Source: Pseudomonadota bacterium (lineage in GTDB: Bacteria; Pseudomonadota; Alphaproteobacteria; Rhizobiales; Xanthobacteraceae). From it: 10,037 nucleotides of DNA. Both the position numbers and the translations under genes were made by a program. The notes beneath the pieces are model-generated. The model was not told the DNA's origin and searched no databases. It worked only from the letters and a program-made list of their open reading frames with translations. The stretch spans positions 1 through 10,037 of the forward strand of contig JAJYAH010000191.1 in NCBI GenBank assembly GCA_021779635.1. The letters are read 5' to 3'. Of this stretch, positions 1-6,227 are shown piece after piece (positions within the stretch are counted from its first letter, which is position 1; every line of letters begins with the position of its first letter).

Positions 1-1100
1 GCACGGCTGATGATCCTGGCCGGCGCGGTGGTCGTCATCGTCACCACCTGCTCCAGCGAAAAGCCCATCGCCATGAACTTGCTCATCACGTTCGGCAGGA
101 ACGGCATGCCCGGCGTATTGCCGGAAAACACGTGCATGTCGGACGAGATGGTGTCCGGCGTGCAGCCGGCGGGAATCGCGATCTCCGCCACCGTGAAGTC
201 GAAGCTGCCGCCGCCATGGCCGACATCGAAGATCACGCCGCGCTGCTTGGCCGCGAGCGCCGCCGGCAACAGCTTGCCGTCCTTGACGATGTTGGTGAAG
301 ATGCCTTCCATGTTCGGCGCGCCGGAATAGGCATGGGTCAGCACATCGCCGGGCCTCAGCATATCCAGGATGTTCGACATCAGCTCGAAGGTTTCGACGC
401 CGCCGATATGCACCATCATCCTGGCCGGCCAGCCGCACCTCTCGCAGGCCTGGATTGCGCGCTTCAAGGGCTCGATGCCATGCTTGAAGATCACATTCTC
501 CGACATCCGCACCTTGACCCCGATCAGGAAATCGGGATTTTCCGCCAGCGCCATGGCGCAGGCCTCCACCTGCGCATTGTCGATGTTGTAGAGTTCGGCA
601 ACCGGAAACGCCGACAATCCGTTGTTGGCGATATGCAGGAAGGCGTACATCCGCGTGCGGCTCTGCGCGACGACGTAGCGGCGCAGCGCCGCGAGATTGT
701 TGACGCCGGCATCGCCCGCCGAAACCACCGTGGTCGTGCATTGATACGGCACCAGCTCGTCGGCCGGAATGCCGATCGCCGAGCCATAGGGGTAGACATG
801 GCAATGCAGGTCGATCAGGCCGGGCGTCACCAGTTTTCCGGCGGCGTCAATGGTCTTCGACGCGCGAGCGGCAGGAATGTCCGGCTCGATCGCTTCCACC
901 ACACCCCAGCGGATACCGATGTCGCGCTTGCCGCGCAGCGACTGGCTGGGATCGAGCACGTCGCCGCCCTTGATCACGAGGTCGAACTCGTCGGTGGGCG
1001 CCATCGCCGCGTCGGCAGGGGGTGCAAGGCGGCCCGACAGGCCAATTGCGGCGGTCGATCCCGAAAGCGCCAAAAAATGGCGGCGCGACACTGCGGACAT
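1..1100 (-). CDS. Tat-exported amidohydrolase/deacetylase family metallohydrolase, C-terminus cut off
   Basis: The frame reads openly from ATG at 1100 down to the window edge, giving 366 residues without the C-terminal end. The N-terminus is SRRHFLALSG (residues 5-14) followed by a hydrophobic stretch and a likely cleavage region near residue 32, which is a twin-arginine export signal. The rest is an amidohydrolase TIM barrel: the beta-sandwich entry LVIKGGDVLDP, then metal-ligand pair HCH (99, 101), the likely carboxylated lysine K196 in IGVKVRM, H231 in MVHIGG, H256 in LTHAYSG and D321 in ISSDMH. The signatures FDVGHGGGSF and PDTISSD fit the EF_0837/AHA_3915/Atu3266 branch, whose known member hydrolyses acetylated hydroxyacids; the substrate here is unknown. 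All binuclear-site ligands are present, so it should be active, in the periplasm. A GGGGAG ribosome site lies at 1105-1110. It follows the aldo/keto reductase on the same strand after 97 bp and may be co-transcribed with it. Confidence 0.88.
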   Translation of the reverse strand, partial: MSAVSRRHFLALSGSTAAIGLSGRLAPPADAAMAPTDEFDLVIKGGDVLDPSQSLRGKRDIGIRWGVVEAIEPDIPAARASKTIDAAGKLVTPGLIDLHCHVYPYGSAIGIPADELVPYQCTTTVVSAGDAGVNNLAALRRYVVAQSRTRMYAFLHIANNGLSAFPVAELYNIDNAQVEACAMALAENPDFLIGVKVRMSENVIFKHGIEPLKRAIQACERCGWPARMMVHIGGVETFELMSNILDMLRPGDVLTHAYSGAPNMEGIFTNIVKDGKLLPAALAAKQRGVIFDVGHGGGSFDFTVAEIAIPAGCTPDTISSDMHVFSGNTPGMPFLPNVMSKFMAMGFSLEQVVTMTTTAPARIISR

Positions 1101-1197
1101 CCGGCTCCCCAACAGTCTTTTTATCTAAGATGGATGATGCGCCGGACGCCGGTTTTCCGCAAGCCGCCGGTTCATGGCGTGCACGCGCTGCTTTTGT

Positions 1198-2016
1198 TCA
1201 GTCCCATGCCGGGGCGAAGCCGGGGTTTACAAAGCGCTTGTCCTTGGGCAGCGCCGCGATGGTCTTTCTGTCCTGATCGTCGAGCTTCACTTTCAACGCG
1301 TCGAGATTGGCCTTTTGGCTTTCCGCGCGCGACGCCTTCGGGATCACGGCGACGCCGTCCTGATCGAGCAGCCACTTCAGCGCCACCTGTGCCGCGCTCG
1401 CATTATGCTTGCGGCCGATCGCGATCAGCGTCTCGTCGGTCGCGGCGCGGCCCTGCGCCAACGGGCAATAGGCCACGAGCGGAATCGATCTGGCGGCAAG
1501 ATATCTGGCTACCTTGGTCTGATCGAGCATCACGTGATATTCGATCTGGTTGCAGGCGATCGGCGCCTTGAGCTCCTCGACCACCGTCTTCAAAAGGGCG
1601 AGGTTGAAATTGGCGACACCGATGGCGCGGGTGCGACCCTGCTCCTTCAGCTTGATCAGTGTCTCGAACATCGCCGGCAGGTTCATGTTGTTCGACGGCC
1701 AGTGCACCAGATAGAGGTCGACGTGGTCGAGCTTCAGCTTGTTGAGGCTGGCGTCGAACGCCCGACGAATCGCATCAGGCGCGAGATTTTCGTGCCAGAC
1801 CTTGGTGGTGACGTGCAGATCCTTGCGCGCGACGCCGGAGGCCGCGATCGCAGCTCCAATGGGCTCTTCGTTGCCGTACATCTCCGCAGTATCGATATGC
1901 CGATAGCCGAGTGCCAGTGCGCTTTCGACCGCCGCGCGGCAGGGATCTCCCTGCATGCGGAAGGTGCCGAGCCCGAGCCGCGGCAGGCTGATGCCCTGGG
2001 TCTGCAGATTTTCCAT
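1198..2016 (-). CDS. Aldo/keto reductase, 2,5-diketo-D-gluconate reductase B-like
   Basis: This 272-residue protein is a complete aldo/keto reductase, a cytoplasmic (alpha/beta)8 barrel using NADPH to reduce carbonyls. The catalytic tetrad is visible: D42 in RHIDTAEMYG, Y47, K72 in TTKVW and H105 in LVHWP. The family signatures GVANFN and IPKASR (cofactor phosphate binding, near the C-terminus) are present. Length and the short loops fit the DkgB group of prokaryotic AKRs, which reduce 2,5-diketogluconate, methylglyoxal and other small aldehydes in vitro; the real substrate cannot be told from sequence. An AGGAG ribosome site at 2022-2026 sits 5 bases before the ATG, which fixes the start. 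No signal peptide is seen. The neighbouring amidohydrolase lies 97 bp downstream on the same strand; upstream is a 230-bp gap with short tandem repeats. A role in aldehyde detoxification or ketogluconate use is inference. Confidence 0.93.
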   Translation of the reverse strand: MENLQTQGISLPRLGLGTFRMQGDPCRAAVESALALGYRHIDTAEMYGNEEPIGAAIAASGVARKDLHVTTKVWHENLAPDAIRRAFDASLNKLKLDHVDLYLVHWPSNNMNLPAMFETLIKLKEQGRTRAIGVANFNLALLKTVVEELKAPIACNQIEYHVMLDQTKVARYLAARSIPLVAYCPLAQGRAATDETLIAIGRKHNASAAQVALKWLLDQDGVAVIPKASRAESQKANLDALKVKLDDQDRKTIAALPKDKRFVNPGFAPAWD

Positions 2017-2141
2017 GGTGACTCCTGAGAGGTAAAGCGGCGGGACCGGCGATGCCGCATGAACGGCGTTTCATTGCGGGAAGATTAAGATAGCGGACGC
2101 GTGTGGGGATAGCCTGCCCGCAGCACCGAGTCCAAATCAAC

Positions 2142-2180
2142 ACTTGGTTGGCAAGACTTGGTTGGCAAGGACTTGGTTGG
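2142..2180. repeat. Three-copy short tandem repeat, unit acttggttggcaag
   Basis: Two perfect 14-base copies lie at 2142-2155 and 2156-2169, followed after one extra G by the first 10 bases of a third copy at 2171-2180; a related cggcaagg follows. The repeat lies in the 230-bp gap (2017-2246) behind the small secreted protein gene and upstream of the aldo/keto reductase. Apart from this repeat I see no gene in the gap. It may be a slippage-prone array or an operator-like iteration; no function is evident. Confidence 0.85.
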
Positions 2181-2246
2181 AACGGCAAGGGCCGAGGCTT
2201 TTGCCCGGCGCGCTGTGGCCGTGGGGCAGCGCCACCCGATCGTGCG

Positions 2247-2672
2247 CTATCGCCCCGGCGCCGGCCGCGACCAGTTGCAGATGCCGCCCGACCGGCACGG
2301 CCAGACCTGAATCCGCGTATCGGACGCCTGCGCATCGAGCGGATTGCCATGGCGGTGCGCCAGCCGGGTTCGAGCCGCGCCATGCGGTTGCTTCATGGCC
2401 GGATGCGCCGGTCCGATTTTGGCGACATGGACGTCGGGAGCGGCCTTGGTTTCCGCCCGCGTCTGCGGCGCCGCGCCGTCGCGATCGGCTCCGGCCTCGA
2501 CCGGAAATGGCGCGAATTGCGTCGGAGGCCCGAGCCGCCTCGGCGACAGCACCGCCTTCGAAAGATCAAGGCCGAGGAATTCGCCGGGCCGGTACTGATC
2601 CGCGCTCGATGGACCGCTCCACGCCAGCAGCGTTGCGCAAATCGCGGCGGTGAAAAAATGCTTCAGGACCAT
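2247..2672 (-). CDS. Small secreted protein of unknown function
   Basis: This 141-residue protein starts with a clear Sec signal peptide: a short basic start (MVLKHF), a hydrophobic core to about residue 18, and a cleavage site SSA-D after residue 24. The mature part has no domain I can name. It begins with a GLDLSKAVLSPRRLGPP segment (about residues 34-50), passes through a low-complexity region rich in Ala, His, Pro and Arg, and ends with IQVWPCRSGGICNW, where C126 and C132 could form a disulfide in the periplasm. It resembles small exported proteins I associate with Bradyrhizobium, but I cannot give a family name. The start is supported by an excellent AGGAGG site at 2681-2686, 8 bases before the ATG. 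It lies 94 bp downstream of the dehydrogenase on the same strand. The opposite strand also has open frames here, but only this one has a ribosome site and an export signal. Confidence 0.78.
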   Translation of the reverse strand: MVLKHFFTAAICATLLAWSGPSSADQYRPGEFLGLDLSKAVLSPRRLGPPTQFAPFPVEAGADRDGAAPQTRAETKAAPDVHVAKIGPAHPAMKQPHGAARTRLAHRHGNPLDAQASDTRIQVWPCRSGGICNWSRPAPGR

Positions 2673-2766
2673 CTCAAGGCCCTCCTAACAACAACTGGAA
2701 CAATACCTCTATTTAGGAAGCCGAACGCGCGATTCCAACGGATGTTGCCGTCAAGGTTACCGCGCG

Positions 2767-3621
2767 TCAGCCGCCGGTCGCGAATCCCGGATAGAGCGTC
2801 ATGCCGCCGTCGACAAACAGCGTGGTGCCGACCACATAGTCGGAATGATCCGATGCGAGCCAGACCGCGGCGCGGGCGATATCTTCCGGCTCGCCGATGC
2901 GCCCATAAGGGACCAGCGTCATCAGCGCGTCATAGGCCGCCCTGGTCTGCCAGGCTGAGGTATTGATCGGCGTTCGGATGGCGCCGGGCGCGATGGCGTT
3001 GACGCGGATCCGTTTCGGCGCGAGTTCCTGCGCCATGCTCTCCATCAGCAACTTGATGCCGCCCTTGGATGAGGCGTAGTTGACGTGGCCGCCCCACGGA
3101 ATTTCCTGATGAACCGAGCTCATGCAGATGATTTTCCCCGCCGCACTCGATACCGACGGCACGACGCCACGACGCAGGAATTCCTGTACCGCCTGGCGCG
3201 CGCACAGGAATTGCCCGGTCAGATTGATATTCAGAACCGTGTTCCATTGCGCCAGGGTCATTTCATGAAGTGCCGAATCCCGCTGCAATCCGGCATTGCT
3301 GACCAGAATGTCGATGGTGCCGAATTCCTGCATCATGCGCGCAAACATCGCAGCGACCTGATCTTCGGATGAAACATCGGCCTTGTGCGCATAGGCGCTG
3401 GCGCCGGACTTCCTGATCTCCTCGACCACGGCGTCAGCGGCCGCGTCATCGGCTACATAATTGACAACGACATCGGCGCCCGCCTGCCCCAACCCGATCG
3501 CCACCGCCTTGCCGATCCCGGAATTGGCGCCGGTCACCAGCGCCTTCTGGCCGATCAGGAGCTTGTGAACCGCAACCGGGGGCGCGGTCGATTCGGCTGG
3601 GGAGACTTCGGTCGAATTCAT
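2767..3621 (-). CDS. Short-chain dehydrogenase, glucose 1-dehydrogenase type
   Basis: This 284-residue classical SDR carries a Rossmann cofactor loop TGANSGIG (about residues 30-37), the NAG motif (109-111), and the catalytic set N133, S169, Y182 and K186 (YASSK). The stretches MSSVHQEIPW, INIAPG-like VNAIAPGAIRTPIN and the C-terminal LFVDGGMTLYPGF closely follow Bacillus-type glucose 1-dehydrogenase, which oxidises beta-D-glucose to gluconolactone with NAD(P). Substrate identity is still an inference because this branch also contains general SDRs. I chose the ATG at 3621 because a GGAG site at 3630-3633 is 8 bases away; a GTG nine bases further upstream (3630) would overlap that site. The N-terminal ~20 residues before the Rossmann fold are a Pro/Ala/Ser-rich extension, not a signal peptide. 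It is separated from the protease gene upstream by 287 bp with a terminator-like hairpin, so it probably has its own promoter between 3622 and 3826, though I could not recognise one. Confidence 0.92.
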   Translation of the reverse strand: MNSTEVSPAESTAPPVAVHKLLIGQKALVTGANSGIGKAVAIGLGQAGADVVVNYVADDAAADAVVEEIRKSGASAYAHKADVSSEDQVAAMFARMMQEFGTIDILVSNAGLQRDSALHEMTLAQWNTVLNINLTGQFLCARQAVQEFLRRGVVPSVSSAAGKIICMSSVHQEIPWGGHVNYASSKGGIKLLMESMAQELAPKRIRVNAIAPGAIRTPINTSAWQTRAAYDALMTLVPYGRIGEPEDIARAAVWLASDHSDYVVGTTLFVDGGMTLYPGFATGG

Positions 3622-3629
3622 GGGGCTCA

Positions 3630-3633
3630 CTCC
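3630..3633 (-). promoter_or_regulatory. Ribosome binding site that decides the dehydrogenase start
   Basis: On the minus strand this reads GGAG, with 8 bases before the ATG at 3621. The first base of the alternative upstream GTG codon (3628-3630) falls within the site, which makes that longer start unlikely. Confidence 0.65.
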
Positions 3634-3826
3634 GGTCTGGCGGCTGACGATGCTTTGCCTTCGACAAATCCGACGATCACGGGGCGACGGAATCGGATCA
3701 ATGCCGGCCCCGCCGATAACGCCCGCGGTTATCGAATGTGCCCGACGGCGACGGATTTATTCTGCCGGCCGGAAGCGACACTGCAGTCAAAGTCGCGGCG
3801 GGGGCATCGGAAACTCCCCGAATAGT

Positions 3827-3858
3827 GAAAAGGCCAGACTTGGGGGCCCGGCCTTTTC
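3827..3858 (-). terminator. Likely rho-independent terminator of the protease gene
   Basis: A perfect 9-bp inverted repeat, gaaaaggcc at 3827-3835 and ggccttttc at 3850-3858, encloses a 14-base G/C-rich loop. Read on the minus strand the stem ends in TTTT, about 50 bases beyond the stop codon of the protease gene. The A/T ends make it symmetrical, so it could stop transcription from either side, but no plus-strand gene ends here. Confidence 0.72.
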
Positions 3859-3872
3859 CAGGTGTTGCTCAC

Positions 3873-3900
3873 GCCCGCCGATCTCGCGAGATCAGCGGGC
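3873..3900. repeat. 28-base near-perfect palindrome just behind the protease gene
   Basis: Arms gcccgc-c-gatctcg (3873-3886) and cgagatc-a-gcgggc (3887-3900) match except for one C/A pair, and the centre gatctcgcgagatc is fully palindromic. It starts 8 bases after the protease stop codon. As RNA it would form a hairpin protecting the 3' end or aiding termination at 3827-3858; as DNA it could be a protein site. There is no T-run directly after it, so it is not a terminator on its own. Confidence 0.7.
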
Positions 3901-3908
3901 AGCGCGGT

Positions 3909-5447
3909 TTATCCTTTCGCCAGCGGTACTGCGACGAACCTGATCGCATCCGCTGTCTTCACATGCATCAGGACGCTGTGCTTGCCGCTTGCTTCGGCCG
4001 CCGTCAGTGCCGATCGTACATCGGCGGTGTTGGAGACCGCCTTGCCGCCGACCTCGAGAATGACGTCGCCGGTCTGAAGGCCATGCTCGGCCGCAGGACC
4101 TTCCGGATCGATAGCCGTCACCACGACACCCTTTTCGCCGGCACCTTCGACCTCACCCGCGGGCGCGAGCCTGAGGCCAAGGTGGGGCGTTCCGGCTGTC
4201 GCCTTCGGCGACATATCGTCGGCATTCGCCTGCCGGTCGTTCGGCATTTCGCCCAGCGCCACCGTCAGTGTCTTGGTTTCACCCTTGCGCAGGATATCGA
4301 GCTTCACCGAGCTTCCCGGCGCCATCATGCTGATGTTGCGGGCAAGATCGCGCGAATCCTTCACAGACTCGCCATTGACCGCGGTGATGACGTCACCCGC
4401 CTCGATTCCGGCCTTGGCCGCCGGGCTGCCGTCTTGCGGGTTATCCACCATCGCGCCGCGAGCCTGTTTCATGCCGAGGCTGTCGGCGATGTCTGCCGTC
4501 ACCGGCTGCACCTGGACGCCGAGCCAGCCGCGCGTGATGTAGCCCTTGTCCTTGAGTTGGGCGACCACGAGCTTCGCGGTGCCGGCCGGAATGTCGAAGC
4601 CGATTCCGACCGAACCGCCCGACGGCGAGAAGATCGCGGTATTCACGCCGATGACGTTGCCGTTCATATCGAAGGCCGGACCGCCGGAATTGCCCTTGTT
4701 GATCGGGGCGTCGATCTGGACGTAGTCGTCATACGGCCCGGCGCCGATGTCGCGTCCACGCGCGGAAACGATTCCCGCCGTGACGGTGCCGCCGAGACCG
4801 AAGGGATTGCCGACGGCGACCACCCAGTCGCCGACACGCGGCGGCTGGTCGGCGAATTTCACGTAGCTGAAGTCCTTCTTGCCATCGACCTTGATCAGCG
4901 CGAGATCGGTCTTCTTGTCGGTGCCGATCACCTTGGCGGTATAGACCGTGCCGTCATCGGTCGTGACCTGCACCGACTTGGCATGATCGACCACGTGATT
5001 GTTGGTCACGGCGTAGCCATCCGGCGAGATGAAGAAGCCCGAGCCTTCGCCGGTGATCACCTGGTGGCGATGCGGCATGCCGTTCGGAATGCGGAAACCG
5101 AATTGCTGCGAAAACTGGTCGAATGGCGACTCGGATTGACCGGGACCCGCGCCCTCGTCGCGCTGGGAGACCGGCGTGTTGTCGCCGTCGCCATCGATCT
5201 TGACGCGGACCGATATCACCGCCGGTTTGACCTTGGCAACGAGGTCGGCGAAGCCGGCAGAATTCTGGATCGTCTCGGCGGCCTGCGCCGACGAACTCCA
5301 CGCCGGAAGATTGAACGGCCGGTAGCCGCCCGGCCCGACGACGAGCACGGCCATGCTAAGGGCCGCGACCGAAGCCAGCAGCGTCAGGCGGCGCGGTTTG
5401 AGAATTTCTCGTGGTGCGGGACGTGAGTTATTCGATTGCTGGTCCAT
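3909..5447 (-). CDS. degP: Do/DegP-family periplasmic serine protease with two PDZ domains
   Basis: This 512-residue protein is a complete DegP/DegQ-type protease-chaperone that degrades or refolds damaged envelope proteins. A basic stretch (KPRR, residues 17-20) and a hydrophobic segment (about 21-38) form a signal peptide or membrane anchor. The trypsin-like domain shows the catalytic triad H151 (TNNHVVDH), D181 (TDLALIKV) and S254 (NKGNSGGPAF). Two PDZ domains follow, beginning near GWLGVQVQPV and LGLRLAP, each with a typical GDVI motif. A Gly/Asp-rich loop between residues 85 and 130 corresponds to the regulatory LA loop. The start at 5447 is favoured over an in-frame ATG at 5492 because GGAG at 5455-5458 lies 7 bases away and because the extra 15 residues would precede the signal. 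It is divergent from the DUF1236 gene across a 245-bp gap and is followed by two hairpins. MucD/DegQ are equally possible names for this branch. Confidence 0.94.
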   Translation of the reverse strand: MDQQSNNSRPAPREILKPRRLTLLASVAALSMAVLVVGPGGYRPFNLPAWSSSAQAAETIQNSAGFADLVAKVKPAVISVRVKIDGDGDNTPVSQRDEGAGPGQSESPFDQFSQQFGFRIPNGMPHRHQVITGEGSGFFISPDGYAVTNNHVVDHAKSVQVTTDDGTVYTAKVIGTDKKTDLALIKVDGKKDFSYVKFADQPPRVGDWVVAVGNPFGLGGTVTAGIVSARGRDIGAGPYDDYVQIDAPINKGNSGGPAFDMNGNVIGVNTAIFSPSGGSVGIGFDIPAGTAKLVVAQLKDKGYITRGWLGVQVQPVTADIADSLGMKQARGAMVDNPQDGSPAAKAGIEAGDVITAVNGESVKDSRDLARNISMMAPGSSVKLDILRKGETKTLTVALGEMPNDRQANADDMSPKATAGTPHLGLRLAPAGEVEGAGEKGVVVTAIDPEGPAAEHGLQTGDVILEVGGKAVSNTADVRSALTAAEASGKHSVLMHVKTADAIRFVAVPLAKG

Positions 5448-5459
5448 GCGACATCTCCA

Positions 5460-5492
5460 ATGTTGAGTGAGGGAAATCCCTGGGCCCAACAT
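5460..5492. repeat. Inverted repeat in the protease leader
   Basis: Arms atgttg (5460-5465) and caacat (5487-5492) enclose a smaller gggaaatccc hairpin (5471-5480). It sits immediately upstream of the protease ribosome site in the divergent 245-bp gap. It may be a 5'-leader hairpin or an operator, or chance; the arms are only 6 bases. Confidence 0.35.
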
Positions 5493-5631
5493 GGAGCACG
5501 CACATTACGTGGTCCTTTTCGCCGGATTAATCTTTGGCAAGAACCCTGCGGCGAACGACCGCAGTGTCGCAGCAGACCGCGCGATCGGGTATCGATTGAA
5601 TCCGCCTCGACGAAAGTCGAACATCCTGCAC

Positions 5632-5655
5632 GGAACTTTTGCTCGTCGTGCCGTT
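5632..5655 (+). promoter_or_regulatory. Candidate EcfG (general stress response) promoter for the DUF1236 gene
   Basis: GGAAC at 5632-5636 and CGTT at 5652-5655 are separated by 15 bases and lie 38 bases before the start codon at 5693. Alphaproteobacterial EcfG/RpoE2 promoters have a GGAAC -35 box and a GTT-containing -10 box about 16-17 bases apart, so the spacing is at the short edge of what is known unless the -10 is read within the following T-run (5653-5658). It is correctly oriented and placed for the downstream gene. Confidence 0.5.
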
Positions 5656-5692
5656 TTTAGCGTGGGGGCGGCTCAATCTCAGGAGAACCGCC

Positions 5693-6109
5693 ATGAAACT
5701 TCCTATCATTGCCATCGCTGCAACCATCACGCTCGCATCCGGAATCGGCGTGGCGTCCGCAGCCGACTCTCGGGCAATGTCGAAAACCTCCACACAGCCG
5801 GCGATGCAATCGATGGCGAAAAACAGCCCTTCGATGGCGAAGGACAGCCTTTCGTTGACGCGTTCGCAGCAACGAATCGCGTGGAGAGACCTCAGCAAAC
5901 AGGCAACCAGCCAGACTGCGCCCACCAACTTCACGGCCGCGATTGGAGCGACGATTCCCGGTGACATCGCGCTGCGATCGGTGCCTGCCAAAGTTGCGGC
6001 GCGCGTATCGTCCCTGAAGCCCTACGATTACGCCCGGCTTCAAGACAAGCTGCTGATCGTCAATCCGGGCGACAAGAAGATCGTCGACGTGATCCATCGT
6101 CGGGCCTGA
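5693..6109 (+). CDS. Small secreted DUF1236-type protein
   Basis: This 138-residue protein has a Sec signal peptide (MKLPIIAIAATITL core, cleavage ASA-A after residue 23). A Ser/Met/Lys-rich linker with a near-duplicate SMAKNSP/SMAKDSL (residues 40-53) is followed by a C-terminal region with VPAKVAARV (97-105), LKPYDYARL (108-116) and LLIVNPGDKKIVDVI (120-134). That end matches the DUF1236 pattern found in many secreted Bradyrhizobium and Rhodopseudomonas proteins; its biochemical role is not established. I start it at 5693 because AGGAG at 5681-5685 is 7 bases away and the signal peptide begins there; an in-frame ATG at 5639 would add 18 residues ahead of the signal and would overlap the candidate promoter. 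It is divergent from the protease gene and followed by a group of hairpins. Confidence 0.85.
   Translation: MKLPIIAIAATITLASGIGVASAADSRAMSKTSTQPAMQSMAKNSPSMAKDSLSLTRSQQRIAWRDLSKQATSQTAPTNFTAAIGATIPGDIALRSVPAKVAARVSSLKPYDYARLQDKLLIVNPGDKKIVDVIHRRA
5810..5851 (+). repeat. 21-base in-frame tandem duplication inside the DUF1236 gene
   Basis: Copies at 5810-5830 and 5831-5851 match at 18 of 21 positions (tcgatggcgaa shared; then aaacagccct against ggacagcctt). The unit is a multiple of three and encodes the repeated SMAKNSP / SMAKDSL segment in the linker of the mature protein. Confidence 0.85.
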
Positions 6110-6120
6110 TCGTCGTCAAT

Positions 6121-6166
6121 GGTCCCTCGGCGGGACCAGGATATCCCGCCGAAGACCGGACGGTCT
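6121..6166 (+). repeat. Cluster of overlapping hairpins between the DUF1236 and SPW genes
   Basis: Three perfect inverted repeats occur in 46 bases: ggtccc/gggacc (6121-6126 with 6132-6137), tcggcggga/tcccgccga (6127-6135 with 6144-6152) and agaccg/cggtct (6153-6158 with 6161-6166). The first two share bases and exclude each other. The group begins 11 bases after the DUF1236 stop. There is no U-run, so a canonical terminator is not shown; an mRNA-stabilising 3' structure or attenuating leader for the next gene are alternatives. Confidence 0.65.
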
Positions 6167-6227
6167 GGTTGAGTGAGATGACCTGACCGCCTGAAGCAAA
6201 TAACTCGCATATCCGGAGGATATCCCG

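Noticed and set aside
132..1571. A 479-codon open frame on the plus strand across two minus-strand genes
   Set aside because: It crosses the boundary between the amidohydrolase and the aldo/keto reductase, has Arg-rich low-complexity translation and lies opposite two genes with intact catalytic residues.
2690..2760. A sigma-70-like promoter for the small secreted gene (TTGGAA with a TAAATA 17 bases later, minus strand)
   Set aside because: Only four and three of six bases match the consensus, so it is not distinguishable from chance.
2103..2966. A 287-codon plus-strand frame opposite the small secreted gene and the end of the dehydrogenase
   Set aside because: No ribosome site, no recognisable domain and Arg/Pro-rich composition. 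The minus strand has an AGGAGG site and a signal peptide.
3628..3630. GTG as the start of the dehydrogenase
   Set aside because: The best ribosome site (3630-3633) overlaps this codon, while the ATG at 3621 is 8 bases from it.
3738..5426. A 562-codon open frame on the plus strand opposite the protease gene
   Set aside because: It is the long antisense shadow usual in high-GC genes with strong third-position bias. Its translation is rich in Arg, His and Asp with no domain, and the minus strand gives an unmistakable DegP.
5490..5492. Upstream ATG as the protease start
   Set aside because: It has no good ribosome site and would put 15 extra residues ahead of the signal; the ATG at 5447 has GGAG at the right distance.
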